Source: Brachionus koreanus
Taxonomy: Eukaryota; Rotifera; Eurotatoria; Ploima; Brachionidae
Length of the DNA: 64,000 bases
NCBI GenBank assembly: GCA_016987375.1
Contig: PJRA01000263.1
Location: forward strand, 4,672,351-4,736,350
Direction: 5' to 3'
The translations under genes and the position numbers were made by a program. Positions 1 through 11,266 of the stretch are shown here, piece by piece (position 1 is the first letter of the stretch; each line of letters opens with the position of its first letter). The notes beneath the pieces were generated by a model, which saw nothing but the letters and a program-made list of their open reading frames with translations, was not told the origin of the DNA and did not search any database.

Positions 1-205
1 GTACTAGTGTAATAGCTTTAAGGCGATTTTTTATTTTGATCAATAATTCCTCGTCATTTATCTCTTGATTCTTAATATTCGCTAAATTTGAGGAATTTTT
101 GTCTTGAAGAGGGTTGTTTTCTATTAATGACGATGTTGAAAGTTCCGAGTCAGTACTTTTGGAAAATTCATCACTAATTTTAGAATCATCTGCAAGTATT
201 TTAAT
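1..205 (-). CDS. Partial exon of unknown gene at left edge
   Basis: On the minus strand 68 codons are open from a possible acceptor (TAATAAG) just above position 205 to the window edge. The translation is acidic and Ser/Asn-rich, ending in ELLIKIKNRLKAITLV, and reads like real coding sequence rather than the surrounding A/T-rich noise. No start codon lies in it, so it would be an internal exon of a gene continuing to the left. I do not recognise the family. It could also be a chance open stretch. Confidence 0.4.
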   Translation of the reverse strand, partial: MKILADDSKISDEFSKSTDSELSTSSLIENNPLQDKNSSNLANIKNQEINDEELLIKIKNRLKAITLV

Positions 206-875
206 CTTATTAAAAAACAATATTAGAGACTTGATATTCAATTAATGTTTTAATAAAAAACTTAAAAAATTTAAAAAATAAGATGAATTTTAAAGTTTAA
301 TAATTTTAACTAAAATTTCAAAAATTTGAAAAACATCTTTAAAATACAATATTTTCACTTGATTGAAAATGAAGCCCAATTTAGAGATCATGTGATTTGA
401 ATGTGTAAAGATGTATTATCCAAATCAATCATCAGTCTAGACAATATATAGTAATTTTTGGTAAGTCAATGTAAAACGAAACACAAGAAAATTTTCTGAG
501 ACAAATTTTAAAATTCAAACACCTCATATTACTTAGATGCATTTTGTTTTCCAAATATTTAATCACGTATTCAAATTGAATGAAATGATGGAGTAATAAT
601 CTTTAAACAAGACAAACAGATAGAAATAAACAAAAGTTCTTAACAATTTAAACGTGATCATGGAACACCAAAAAAAAGAAAGATTGAAATTTATATATAA
701 AATTGTTTTAACTTTATTTATTAGCTTCTTGAAAAATATAGAGGAATAGATAGTGAAAATTTTAGAAATTAAATTTTTTTTCTATGCTTTTAGTACTTAA
801 TTGTTCATGGAAAATTAAAAGCAATTCAAAATTTTTTGTCAAACGATTTAAAAACGAGAAATTTCCTACAAAGTT
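206..875. other. Intergenic or intronic, nothing recognised
   Basis: A/T-rich sequence with homopolymer runs. It may include the 5' exons of the left-edge gene, but I cannot place any. Confidence 0.5.
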
Positions 876-1136
876 ATGTGTACCAAAAGTTCAGAACGGG
901 GAAGATTAAGCGGGTACATGGGGATGGATGTATTATTAAGAAGTCGGTTGTTGTTCAATATACACCAGAAGAATGAACCAATATGTCTAAATCGACACCC
1001 TAGAAAACCATGGTCATATAGCGACCATAAATTGATGAAATATAAGATATATTCAGCCAACAATTTAAAGCAAGTGCTCCATGAAAAAAAGCTTAAATTT
1101 CAAGTTGAATCTGTAAGAATTTTATTTCTTCAATGA
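876..1136 (+). pseudogene. Possible Tc1-type transposase DNA-binding relic
   Basis: An 86-codon open stretch is richer in G+C than its flanks. Its second half (HPRKPW, then SDHKLMKYKIYSANNLKQVL, then KLKFQVESVRIL) has the spacing of the second paired-like helix-turn-helix of Tc1/mariner transposases, which usually begins with a GRPRK-like motif. The upstream part does not match and no catalytic domain follows. It is best read as a short degenerate fragment. The assignment is weak. Confidence 0.3.
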
Positions 1137-1517
1137 AAAAACGGATGTCCGTCTGCATTGAAGCAAAAGGCGGTCATTTTAATTGCTAAAATAAATTTTT
1201 TTGTTTTAAGACAATAATAATTTTTTTTTTTGGATTTTAGTTTTCCTTTTATTTGTATATTTTCCGACACATAAATAAAAAATCAATTCTTTTGATTGTC
1301 GAAATAAATATCAAAAAGAAAATCCAATAGAAAAAAAAAAGTTCTAACTTACTGAGACGTATTGTGTTTAAATTAAATCTAAGATTTTAATCAATTAAAA
1401 CTTTAATTATTTATTTCAATTTTTAAATAATAATTCTCTATTCTACAAAATAAAAAAAAGAAATGGATTGAAAAAATTCAATTAGCATTAAGTACCTGAC
1501 TGCGTTTCAAATAAAAT

Positions 1518-2141
1518 GGAATTGTATTCAGATGACTCAAAAATACTCGGCATATTTAATAAAGTTTATGAGAGAGCGATGTTACAGAAAGATCTGGATG
1601 CAGTATGTTATTTGGTAGAGGTTTGGAAAATGGGACTGTAGGACTAAATGAAGACGCAACTCGGAAGACTAAATGCAAGGCAAAAATATACTCAAAAAAG
1701 CAACTCAAATGTTATACTAGTGATCACAGAATGTGAGAGGGATCTTGGATTGATGGTTTCATCAGAATTTAGGTGGACCCGCGAGTAGCGAGTAGTTTTT
1801 ACTTGGAATGCTGAAGCGAACGTCTACAAGTAGAGAGAAAAGACTGTGGGTTAGATTGTAGATATTCATGGTGAGATCCCGTCTAGATTACGCAGTGCAG
1901 GCTTGGAATCCAAGTTTAAGCGCCAGATATGTATTTTTTTCTCCAACAGGGTAGTTCCGCATTGGAATAAGTTGCCAGAAAATGTGGTGAAATCTAAGTC
2001 AACCGCCAATTTTAAAATGGCGTTAGATAAGTTCAATGGAATCGACGGCTACAGCTCTACACGACGAATCGGCGGTGATGGCCTCATACACTCTTAATGT
2101 TAGGTGTCGCAGCAAGCAACTAGTACTACTACTACTAGTAC
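1518..2141 (+). mobile_element. Degenerate non-LTR retrotransposon (CR1/L2/Jockey-like) 3' end
   Basis: Pieces of a LINE reverse transcriptase C-terminus appear in order but in different frames: LYSDDSKILG, the Y-x-DD catalytic motif, near 1521; ERDLGLMVSSEFRWT near 1737; VRSRLDYAVQAWNP near 1871; and FFSNRVVPHWNKLPENVVKS near 1935 running to about 2095. This is the canonical tail of CR1/L2/Jockey-group ORF2 proteins. Frameshifts and stops break it, so it is dead. It ends with an (ACT)n tail at 2121-2141, which is shared with the copy near 55.3 kb. Confidence 0.8.
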
Positions 2142-2690
2142 AAAAAATTAAAATTGCTTTTTTTATTTTACAAATCTCATCGTCTTTTCATGAAAATATT
2201 TTAACATTTGGAAAAAAATATAAAAATAAATGTTGGAGAAAAATGGTGATTATAATATGTTTTTATGAAGAGGTTATTAATCTAAGACCTTGACATCTTA
2301 TAATTGTTTAATAAAATCTTTGAATAATTATAATCTAACAATAAGGTAAAAAATTTAGCGTTCATATCAATTTAAATTTTCTATTTAATTTATCCATTGA
2401 TTCCTATAACAGCAAAAATTTTTTTTATAATAAATTTTTTATAAATTTGCCAGAAGCTTTTTGTTTATTTAATTTATTTTTATTAATGGTTGAACTCAAA
2501 GTAAAATTAATTAATTTAGAAAAAAAAATTAGAATATTTTTAAAAATAATTTTAAAACAAAGCGTTTTCAAATTTTTAATTTTTTTTTAACTTAAAAAAT
2601 AAAACGGTAAATTAAAACTTGAAAACAATTTATGACTATTTTTAAAATAGAATAGAATGTACTCAACGAACAGTGCCTATTGACTAAATT
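2142..2690. other. A/T-rich spacer
   Basis: No gene is visible. It contains the 3' flank of the PWWP/HTH gene, which reads on the minus strand. No polyadenylation site can be chosen with confidence. Confidence 0.5.
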
Positions 2691-4860
2691 TTACACACTT
2701 GACTTAATGGAATTCTCGTTTAGATCGTATTCATAGTCGTCTTCGTCATCATTATTTACAAACAAGTATTTCATCTCATATTTTTGGTCATTCGACCCAT
2801 CTGTCAGCTCACTTTCATCGCTTGCCAAACTGTCCAACAACTTATTTATGTCCTCATCGGGTATTCCGCTATTCAACGAATATTCAACTAGGTCATAATC
2901 ATACTCAACGCTTTCCAAACACTCAGACTTTTCATTTACTTTAGCTTCTGAATCTTGACTAGCTTCGATCGACGCCACTTTGTCTTCACACACACCATTT
3001 TGCTTGTGACTCTCCTGGCTTTCTTCGTCTAAGCTATCCGTTTGGTTAGCTTCAGCTTCATTCATTTTGCGTATGTACAAAATAGCGGATAGTAAAGCTC
3101 GCCTAAATTTTGTACATTTCAAATTTCCGGACTGAACGTCTTGAATGTACTTGTCGTTTATTTTGCCGCGTTTAATCCAATCGGGCTTGGAAGCCATTAT
3201 TTGAGGATGTCTCGAAAGAAAGTCGTACCACCAGTCCACGCTCGGCTTGCCATTTGGAAACGGATTCTTTCTCAGCGAATTTTTGAACATGTCTATTACT
3301 TTATCGAATACAATGTTAATAGCATCACAGTACCTTAGCTCTTTATAATTAATTAGCCAGTCAACAAGCTCTTTTTCTTCGAGCTCTGTGAGACGGGTTT
3401 TCTTGCCGCGAGGCGCAGTTCCTCTCTCTAAATACTTGATCAATGCGCTCTTGCTTATTCGATACTTGTTGCACACCTCGTCAATACTCAAACCCTGTTT
3501 GATGTGGTAAGCGGCATTTTTGTACCTATCGGTGAGATACGAGTCGGCATTTGAGCTCTCAAATGTTTCCTCATCGAATTTGCTAGCCATATTTAAAATA
3601 ACTTTGTCATCTAGCTCGTCTGTTTTTGTGGAAGTTTGGTCCGATTCGGGCGAAAATTGCTCCCCAAAGCCGTTTTCGCTATCTTCTATGGGCTTTTTTT
3701 TAATAACTAATTTGAGCGGATTATCTGCTTTAGTGCTTGTCGATTCTATGAAATAGTCTTGTCTATCTTGACTTGTTTCCGAGTTTACCTCTTCATTCAG
3801 ACACGACTTATTCCAGCAAAAATTACAAAAAAATACTTAATCAATCTCAAATAAACAAAAAGCTTCTTTTATTAATTAGCCTAAGATTCGAGAAACGACA
3901 ACAAAAATATAAACAAAAATTAAAAATGAAAAAAAAAAAAGAAAATTTTTGCTTATTTGACTAGAAACAAAATAAAAAAATTTAACTTACTTTTTTAGCC
4001 TCGCTTTGAACATGTTCTTCGTCTAATGAATTTCGTTTCAATTTGTTAGCTTTGTCTGTCGACGAGTTTTCAATTTGATTGTCCTTGCCAGTCGATTGCT
4101 TCAAAAAGTATGACTTTCGGTCTCGCGGTCTTTTGCGCATCAAACTATCAGCCTCGGCAATAGCTTGATCCCATTCTTCCCGTTTGGGCATCGAAATTTT
4201 GAGAGAATACTTTTCATTCATTTTATCCTTGGCCGATTTACTGACTGCTTTGTCAATTTGCTGCTGAGCATAAGCCTTAAAGCTTTGCAGACCCTTGTAG
4301 AAAATAATGTTTCCCTCGGGCACCCAGGCATGTTCAACTGAAGGGCCGAAAAATTGCACATAAAAAGAGCGCTTGGGCCTTGAGCCACCGATTAGCTTAA
4401 AGTGTTCATTGCTGTTCTTAGCCTCTGCCGTTGAACAAGAGGGCGACAAATCGGGATTCGAGATCATACAAGGCCACCAAGGGTGACCGCTAACCTTTGC
4501 CCAAACCAAATCGCCCAAACTGTATTTAATCTCATGGGTGTTTTCTTGAGCTGGTGTGACCTGCTTGGCCAAGTTTTGAATTAGAGAGCTATTCGAACAA
4601 GATGGGACATCATACATGAGAAAATCGTCATCATAAGCTTTTATTTTGCGTATGCGTTTTTCTCTTCCGGAAGCCAAATTGGACGATGATGTGGCTGATT
4701 CAGGCGAGATGTTGTTGACACTGGTTTCTGAAGAATTGGCGTTTTCCTCTGCAGTTTCTGATTTTCTCTTGTTATTCACTGGCTTGTTTTGAGACAAATC
4801 TTTTGAGTCGGACGCCGCCCGATTTACCTCAGGCTCAGATTTAATACTCGAAATATCCAT
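2691..4860 (-). CDS. PWWP-domain protein joined to pipsqueak/CENP-B-type HTH
   Basis: Exon 1 (4860-3991, 290 codons) carries a PWWP domain at about residues 112-215: SLGDLVWAKVSGHPWWPCM, then FYVQFFGPSVEHAWV, then an EEWDQAIAEAD helix. This resembles the first PWWP of NSD1/2/3 histone methyltransferases, which reads methylated H3K36 in chromatin. It ends at AAA|GTAAGT, phase 0. The next open frame starts at an AAG|TCG (3806) or GAG|GTA (3788) acceptor, also phase 0, and runs to a stop at 2691. It has an acidic/Ser linker, a psq-type HTH (AAYHIKQGLSIDEVCNKYRI) and a CENP-B-type HTH ending KPSVDWWYDFLSRHPQI, as in pogo/Jerky transposases, then an acidic tail. No SET domain or DDE catalytic domain is present. 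Both exons share higher G+C than their surroundings. The fused protein would be about 655-661 aa. The alternative is two genes, the second starting at the ATG at 3590. The PWWP call is firm; the fusion is inference. Confidence 0.7.
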
Positions 4861-6061
4861 TTAACACCGTTTCAACAACACTATACAGCAAATAACTAGT
4901 TATTCTCTAAAATTGAATAAAACTGGCTTAAAAAAATTTCAATATTTCAAATCCACGCTTTCAGAAATTAAGAAAAATTTGATTTAATCTAATTAGGATA
5001 CCTTAGGTTTTAGCCAAGTATACAAATAAATATTATGAAATTGCTGTCCACACAAAGTATCCAATTGAAAGTCTTTTTGGACATCTTTGATCAAATTAGT
5101 TAAGAACAAGCTTCGAGCTAAAAATTTAGTTTATTGCATGAGCCTCACAATTTTTTAGTAATTTATGACTCAATTGCAATTAAGTTTCATAACAAACTAA
5201 ACATAAGGCACCAGCTAGCGACTAGAAGCTTTGAAAAAATGATAAGATAGACTTGGTTATTTGCCCTGAAAAAAAAATTCAAAACAATTTATCTGTCATA
5301 ATTCTAAAATTTGATTCCTGAGTCGAAAAAAATCTTTAGTGCCTTTGTTACCATTATTTTATTTCTTTTTCTTTCATTCTAGCAGAATAAAAATTTTTCC
5401 GAAAAAATAATTAATTTTTTATTAAACCAATTTTTACACTAAAAAAATGAAAAAAAATTTTAGTATAAAAATTTAAAAAATTTAATATAATTATTACAAA
5501 TTTTATAAGTAAAAGTGTTTTAATTAAAACTTCACTAACCGAGGTAGAGTAATCTTAAAATTAAAATTGATCATTTATATGAATAAATCTATTTTAAATG
5601 AATTTATTTTATGATAATATTATGTAAAGAAAAATTTCAGCTCTAAGCCTATAAAATGATATTTTTTAAAGTCTATTAAAGAGGCTATCATTGTAAATTT
5701 TATTAAGAAAAATTTCTAATAATTCCATCTAATTTAATATTCATTTTTAAATTTTACCAATTGAAAAAAAATATTGATTTAGTGAATAGGCTAGTAATAA
5801 AAACGTTTATATATCATCAAGGCTTAGATAATTAAATTGAACGTGTAAAAAAACTGTGATTGAAATATGCTGACCTAAATTAAAATTTGATTTTGCAAAA
5901 AAGAAAAAAATTGAAATCTAATGCCGATTTCGACTGTATTCAAATTAAACATAACTATTAGATTTTTTAAAATGAAATTCAAAAATTATTTATAAATTTC
6001 ATAGTAAAAATATATAGCCGAAATTTTTCAAAAAAAGAAAAAGAATTCAAACAAATTTAGT
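4861..6061. other. Intergenic, A/T-rich
   Basis: This is the space between two divergently transcribed genes, so it should hold both promoters. I see no conserved element or further coding sequence. Confidence 0.5.
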
Positions 6062-7375
6062 ATGTATCTCAGAAATCAGAAAAATAAAAAGTCACTAAAA
6101 GTATATTTTTTAAAGTTCTTATTGATTTATCTTAATTGATTATTCAATCTGTTAAATATCTGCATACTAACCTCATTTAATTTAATCATTTTAGCCATTG
6201 AAAGCTGTAACATATTCAAAAATAAAAGTAGGCTAACAAAAAAACATAAATTGTTGTTGAAATTTTATTTTCATTTTAAGAGCAAACAACGAAAATCTAA
6301 AGAAAAAGACTCGTTGATAAATAATCAAGAAATTCAATCAAAACCTCTACCCAAAGGTACTTTTAGAAAGTAAAACACTTTTTAAAACTGTTTTTTAATC
6401 CAAAAGAGCAAACTAAAGAAATTGAAAAATATTTCCTTAAACAAGTAGGAAATGTTTCAAAGACAAATTTAAATGTTGTAGTTGATTCTACTAAACCTAA
6501 TACATCTGAAATTCTTGTTGAGGATCGGACAAAAATAAAAAAAAACGAATTTGATTTGATTAATCAATAGTAAACTTAAATATTTTTTTAAAAGATTATT
6601 ATCTTAAATTAACCTTTAAGCCTTGACTGTTCTAGAATCACAGCTTTTAATAATTATCTGAGTGAAAAAGACTTGCCAAAATTTAATCTTTCCAAACAAG
6701 AAAGTGAAAAAAAAATTGATGGTATAAGTAAAGAATTTTCTTTAACAGATAGCATTGAAAACCAAGAAAAAGTTGGATTTAGTTAAAATATCATTAAAGT
6801 ATTTACAGTTGCACATTTTAGAAAGATGATGAAAAATTTTCAATCGATTATTTGGTGAAACAATTCCGAGAGCCTTTTGAAAAAAATAATATGATTTTTT
6901 TAAAAAGATCTCAAATGATTCAAAAAGAATTAATGGAAGTTTATCAATCAAAGTAGATTTTTTAAAAAATTGATATTCTTAATTTTGGTTTGATATATAT
7001 TCAAGTTTTTCGAAATCTCCACAATTTGAAGTTAACAATAAAAGGAATCTTGTTGACTGTGAAATACAAACTTCAATGATCTATCCTTGTGAACAAATTG
7101 ATCCAAAAAATAATGAATTAGATGATAATATGACAAAATTATCAGATGAAGATATAATTCGAAATAAATTGATTAATCCTCTTGCTAATAATTTTGAAGT
7201 CAACTCATTAGATTTATTAAATCCAGTAAAATATTAAAACTTTTTGAGTTTAAATTTAATTTTCTGTTTTTAGCATGATTTTCCTAAATCAGATTCGATA
7301 GCAGCCAAAAATGTATCCCTTAAAAACAAAGTAGCTATTAGTGATTTGAAACTAGAAGATCTTTATTACGACTGA
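6062..7375 (+). CDS. Unrecognised eight-exon gene, 304 aa
   Basis: Exons are 6062-6100, 6195-6227, 6281-6356, 6407-6569, 6621-6771, 6822-6952, 7006-7225 and 7274-7375. Every junction keeps phase, most introns are about 50 nt, and the chain runs from an ATG to a TGA, so the gene is convincing although no single exon is long. The protein starts MYLRNQKNKKSLK, is rich in Lys, Asn, Glu and Ser, has no signal peptide or membrane segment, and ends AISDLKLEDLYYD. The central stretch DYLVKQFREPFEKNNMIFL is the most structured-looking part. The donor after residue NQEK is GTTGGA. I cannot assign a family. The start is the first ATG in frame; a further upstream exon is possible. Confidence 0.65.
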
Positions 7376-7444
7376 TAAATAAAATAAATATTGAATAAAA
7401 TTGTTTATTTTAAAATAAATTTATTCAAATGTAATAGATGTGAT

Positions 7445-7666
7445 CTAATTTTTTCTGGCTTTTTTATCCATGGGTCTAAAATTTTTCGTTTTATGATTTG
7501 ATTTGTTCCAGTGATACGGTCTAAATGAATTGTTTCTTTGATTAAATCGATTATTTCTATTCATAAACAATAGCATATCGAGCTTTTTATTCATTTGCAT
7601 TAGTAAAGATGGAGCAAGATCTTTTGAGTTCTCATTAATGGGATTTTCCTTGATTTTTGGATACAT
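7445..7666 (-). CDS. Small basic hypothetical ORF
   Basis: There are 73 codons from the ATG at 7666, and the frame stays open for about 14 codons upstream, so this may be a last exon. The product is Asn/Lys/Arg-rich (MNRNNRFNQRNNSFRPYHWN and on), with no recognised domain. It converges on the eight-exon gene, leaving 69 nt between the two stops. A possible first exon lies at about 7946, where an ATG begins a hydrophobic MKTIAILFITLI stretch before a GTAAAA donor. I could not join the two without meeting a stop. It could be a secreted peptide or noise. Confidence 0.35.
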   Translation of the reverse strand: MYPKIKENPINENSKDLAPSLLMQMNKKLDMLLFMNRNNRFNQRNNSFRPYHWNKSNHKTKNFRPMDKKARKN

Positions 7667-8690
7667 TTTGGATTTCGCCTCTATTGATAATGAATTTGAG
7701 AACTCATAACCTTTGACATATTATTATAAATTAGTATCTATTTTGATATAAAAATATTTTGATGGTCTTCTAAGCGAGAATCTGTTTCTTCTAATAATAA
7801 AATCTACTACAATAATTCCTAAATAAATTTTAAATTTTTTCTTTAAAAATTTTCAAGATTTTTTCAAGCCATCAAATTAATTTTTATAAAAAATTAAATA
7901 AATTTTTTTACAGATTAATGTGATGAATAAAATTGCAATTGTTTTCATAGTTGATTTTTTGAATATTATGGTCAAGTTTATTTTAATATTTTTGAATTTA
8001 TAGAAAAATCAGAGTTGAATCAATTGTTGATTAAATCTTTTTTTAAATGGTTAGTTAATTATCTTAAAATTAGACAATTTCAATATGTTTCTCAAATAAA
8101 CGTGCATCAAAATTTAAATTATGTTTCAAAGCTTTGTTTCAGAGTTTTTTATAATATAATTGCTAATCACTGAATGCTCATACGAACGAGACAAATGATC
8201 ATCATCATTAACAAAGCATTTATATGATGAAAGCTATGTTTCAGAGTAATAATTATTGTTAATCAAGTATGCTTTCAGATTAACGAGATATAATTAACTC
8301 ATCAGCAACATATTTAAATTATTTAAAAAAAAATTATTTTAAACTAATTGTTTGGTTAAAGCTCTTAAGTAGAAAAAAATTTTTATGTGTTAAGTTTAAG
8401 TAAAGGTCGAAAGTACTGAAGAAATTTTTTATTTTACTTTTTTAGATTTAACTTGCCTTTTTCTTAAATTCAATATTTTTAAAACTTAAGCTATTTTTCA
8501 AAGCTTTTTTAAATAGATTTGAGGAATTTTAAAGTAAAAAAAATTTAAATTGTAATAATTTATTTTTTAGCCAGTTTTTTCTTATAACTTTTTAATTCAG
8601 TATCACCGTACCCTTTATAATTTAAAGGTATAAAAATACTAAAAATTTTATATAAATTAGTCTTAATAATCTCTGTATTTTTAAAAAATT
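7667..8690. other. A/T-rich spacer with possible small exons
   Basis: This contains the possible signal-peptide exon near 7910-7946 on the minus strand. A short minus-strand stretch reading YGDTELKSY near 8580-8620 might be an alternative last exon of the aldo-keto reductase. Otherwise nothing is recognised. Confidence 0.4.
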
Positions 8691-9863
8691 TTACTTTTGT
8701 CTAATATATTCCAAAGCACTTTTTTCATTTTCACTTAAATCGTCCAAGGCTTGAACATTTTCTTCAACAAATTTTACACTTGCCATTGAAACAATGGTAA
8801 TGTCACAATTTTGATTTGTAGCTGAGAAATGAAGGGCTAATTTGCTAAGACTAACACCTCGAGACTAAAACAAGTAAATAATTATACCATTTAATAATAA
8901 AAATTAGATATAGTACTTTGCAATACTGTGAAGCTTTAATGGCCGCATCACGAATCTTTTCAGGAGCTCTGTGCCAATTTGGAGGTCCTGTTTCTGTCAA
9001 AAGGCCCATTGACAAAGGGGCTGAATTTATTAAGCCAATACCTTTATTCTATAAAAAATAAAATTTTGATAATTTTTTCTAAAATCTTACCCTAAAATAA
9101 TCAGCAAATTCAATAAGAGATGTATCATCAAGAGTCAAGTGAGTGTAAGTTAAAGCAGTATCAATTTTTATCGGTGAAAGTTCTATTAACTCCCTGGTAA
9201 AATTTATTATTTTAAAAAATTTTTTTTTAAAATTAAAAAAAAAAAGCTACTTCAACTTGTCTATTAAATAAGAGTTGATACCAATGTATCGAACTTTACC
9301 TTTAAGTTTTAACTCATTTAAGGCAGGTAAAGTTTCATTTAATATTTGTTGAATATCATCAGCAAATTCAAAATCATGGATCTTCAATTTAAATAAAAAA
9401 ATATAAAATAAAAAATAAAATCTATAACTTGAATTAAATCAATATAATTTGTATCAAATAATTTAAGACTATCTTCAACACTTTTGATTGTTCTTTGATA
9501 GGAAAAGTCGAACCATTCATTAGGAGGCTTATCTACATTGTATCTACCCACTTTAGTAGCCAAATAGTAACTTGAGCGTTCATGATCTTTAAGACCAATA
9601 GCAAGAAGGTTTTGAGCGTTACCATACCATGGAGCAACGTCAAAATAGTTAATACCAAGCTCAAAAGCTTTATTGATAATATTTTTCAAATCTTGTAAAG
9701 ACTCTGGTGAATAGTTGAAGTTCGAGTCTTTGAAAAAATTGTTAAATACCGAAGCTCCTTCAAAAAATGATGTAAAGAATGATACATGATTAAAAAGACT
9801 CAATTTACCAAATGCTAATATTGATGCATTTATATCGGTCTGTCCAAGACGCTTATATTTCAT
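8691..9863 (-). CDS. Aldo-keto reductase, L-galactose dehydrogenase-like
   Basis: Exons are 9863-9429, 9381-9251, 9193-9091, 9048-8917 and 8864-8691, in consistent phase, giving 324 aa, close to the roughly 320 aa usual for this family. The protein opens MKYKRLGQTDINASILAFG. It has the AKR active-site elements: NYFDVAPWYGNAQ (Asp and Tyr), LATKVG (Lys) and IHDFEFADD (His after the IDLIQ strand). Later come KGKVRYIGINSY and a cofactor-side NSAPLSMGLL segment. Such enzymes are cytosolic NAD(P)-dependent oxidoreductases acting on aldoses such as L-galactose or D-arabinose; the substrate here is not shown. The last exon ends at a TAA directly after CAAAAG, so a further exon is possible. Confidence 0.88.
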
Positions 9864-11266
9864 CTTTGTAACAGAAAATTATTTTTGAGGGCTTTAAAAA
9901 CAAACGATAGTTTTAAACAATTTAAAAAGTCAAAAATTTAGAATATCTTTCGATAAATCAAGAATAATTATCTTTTTTTATTCATATCAGTCTTAAACTT
10001 ATGTTTCAAATCAAAAATTTAGGCTATATAGTTTAGTATTTCTAAAATTAGTTGAGAAAAAAATAAATCCAAATGACATTCGTTTCTACAATTCTTGTTT
10101 TAAGTAATTTCTATAAAATTTTCTAATTCAAACTAAACTAGCTTAACAGTTAAGCAAGAAAATATTTTATGAGATTTATTTTAATCAGAATTAAAAATTA
10201 AAATAAAATTTACAATTTATTCAAACAGAAATTTTGACCAAATTTTTTTCACCTTATGAACACCAAGCTTCGCAAGCAAATTCTATTGTTAGAGTTGACA
10301 ATTTCTTCCAGTTATGATTAATCTTCTAAAAAGATGTTGAATCAAAGAAAACAATTTCTTTACTAGATTCTGGTTATGTTTTCTTAAATATACGTTAAAT
10401 CAACTCGAGATTAAAACGACTTGCTAACCATTCCTAAAAGATTTGCTTTCGACGTTTCCTTCTGAATTTTAACTCCTTAATAAGTGATCTATCTCCTTAA
10501 TAACTGTATTCTTTTCAAAATTTTAGTTTGTATCAATGTTGTTTATAAGTTCAAGTACTGACCCAAAATTCCTAATAGTTGATAAAATTTCTGTCTATCA
10601 TAAGTATATGCTTCACAATTATTTGATTAAATCAACAAATCTTGATCTAAATTCAAAAAAACTATGCTTGTATTTGAGCTTTCTATGAGAAACTTTATAA
10701 AAATCTTAAGAAATAAGTAAAGACTAAATTAACAGCAAAACCTAAAGAGATTGCTTCAAAAAATTGATCGATTGTCTCTTTCAGAAGAAACCATTTTGGA
10801 AGATAAAATAAAATGATCAACTAAATTCTCTTGCATAAAAAGATTATGAATATTCTACTTTACGAACTTTTCACTAGAAAAAAATAATGTAAAAATCTTA
10901 AAAAGGAAATTATTCGTTTTTTTTGATTTATTGAAAAAAATTTTTATTATTCAGAAAAAGGCTCATTTCAGTTTAATTCCAATTATTAAAAGAAATAGAT
11001 AAGAACATTTCAGTAATTCGCTTTTTCAAAAATCTGAAATAAAATTTTATTAAAATAAAAAAATTAAAAGAAAATGATGATAATCTCAAAAGCATCTAAG
11101 ATAACCTCTCAATTTTTTATCGCTTATTTAAAAAAAAATCAATTTAAGAAAAAATTTTTAATTCAAAACAAATTATAAATATTTTAAAAATTGAATTTAT
11201 TAATTTTAGAAAAGCAAAAGGATATAAAAATTTTAATTTAAAAAAAAATTACAAAATTGAATTTTT
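9864..11266. other. Intergenic spacer
   Basis: A/T-rich. It lies between the start of the reductase and the end of the SPICE1-like gene, both on the minus strand. No coding or RNA feature is seen. Confidence 0.5.

Noticed and set aside
3141..3756. Plus-strand ORFs opposite the HTH exon
   Set aside because: They are antisense shadows of the minus-strand coding frame, with no domain and poor composition.
2691..4860. Calling the PWWP gene a full NSD methyltransferase
   Set aside because: No PHD, SET or post-SET sequence occurs on this strand nearby, and the downstream frame is a transposase-type HTH.
8572..8620. Extra last exon of the aldo-keto reductase (YGDTELKSY)
   Set aside because: It can join only from a donor that would delete the end of exon 5. 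It is plausible but unsupported, so it was left out of the model.
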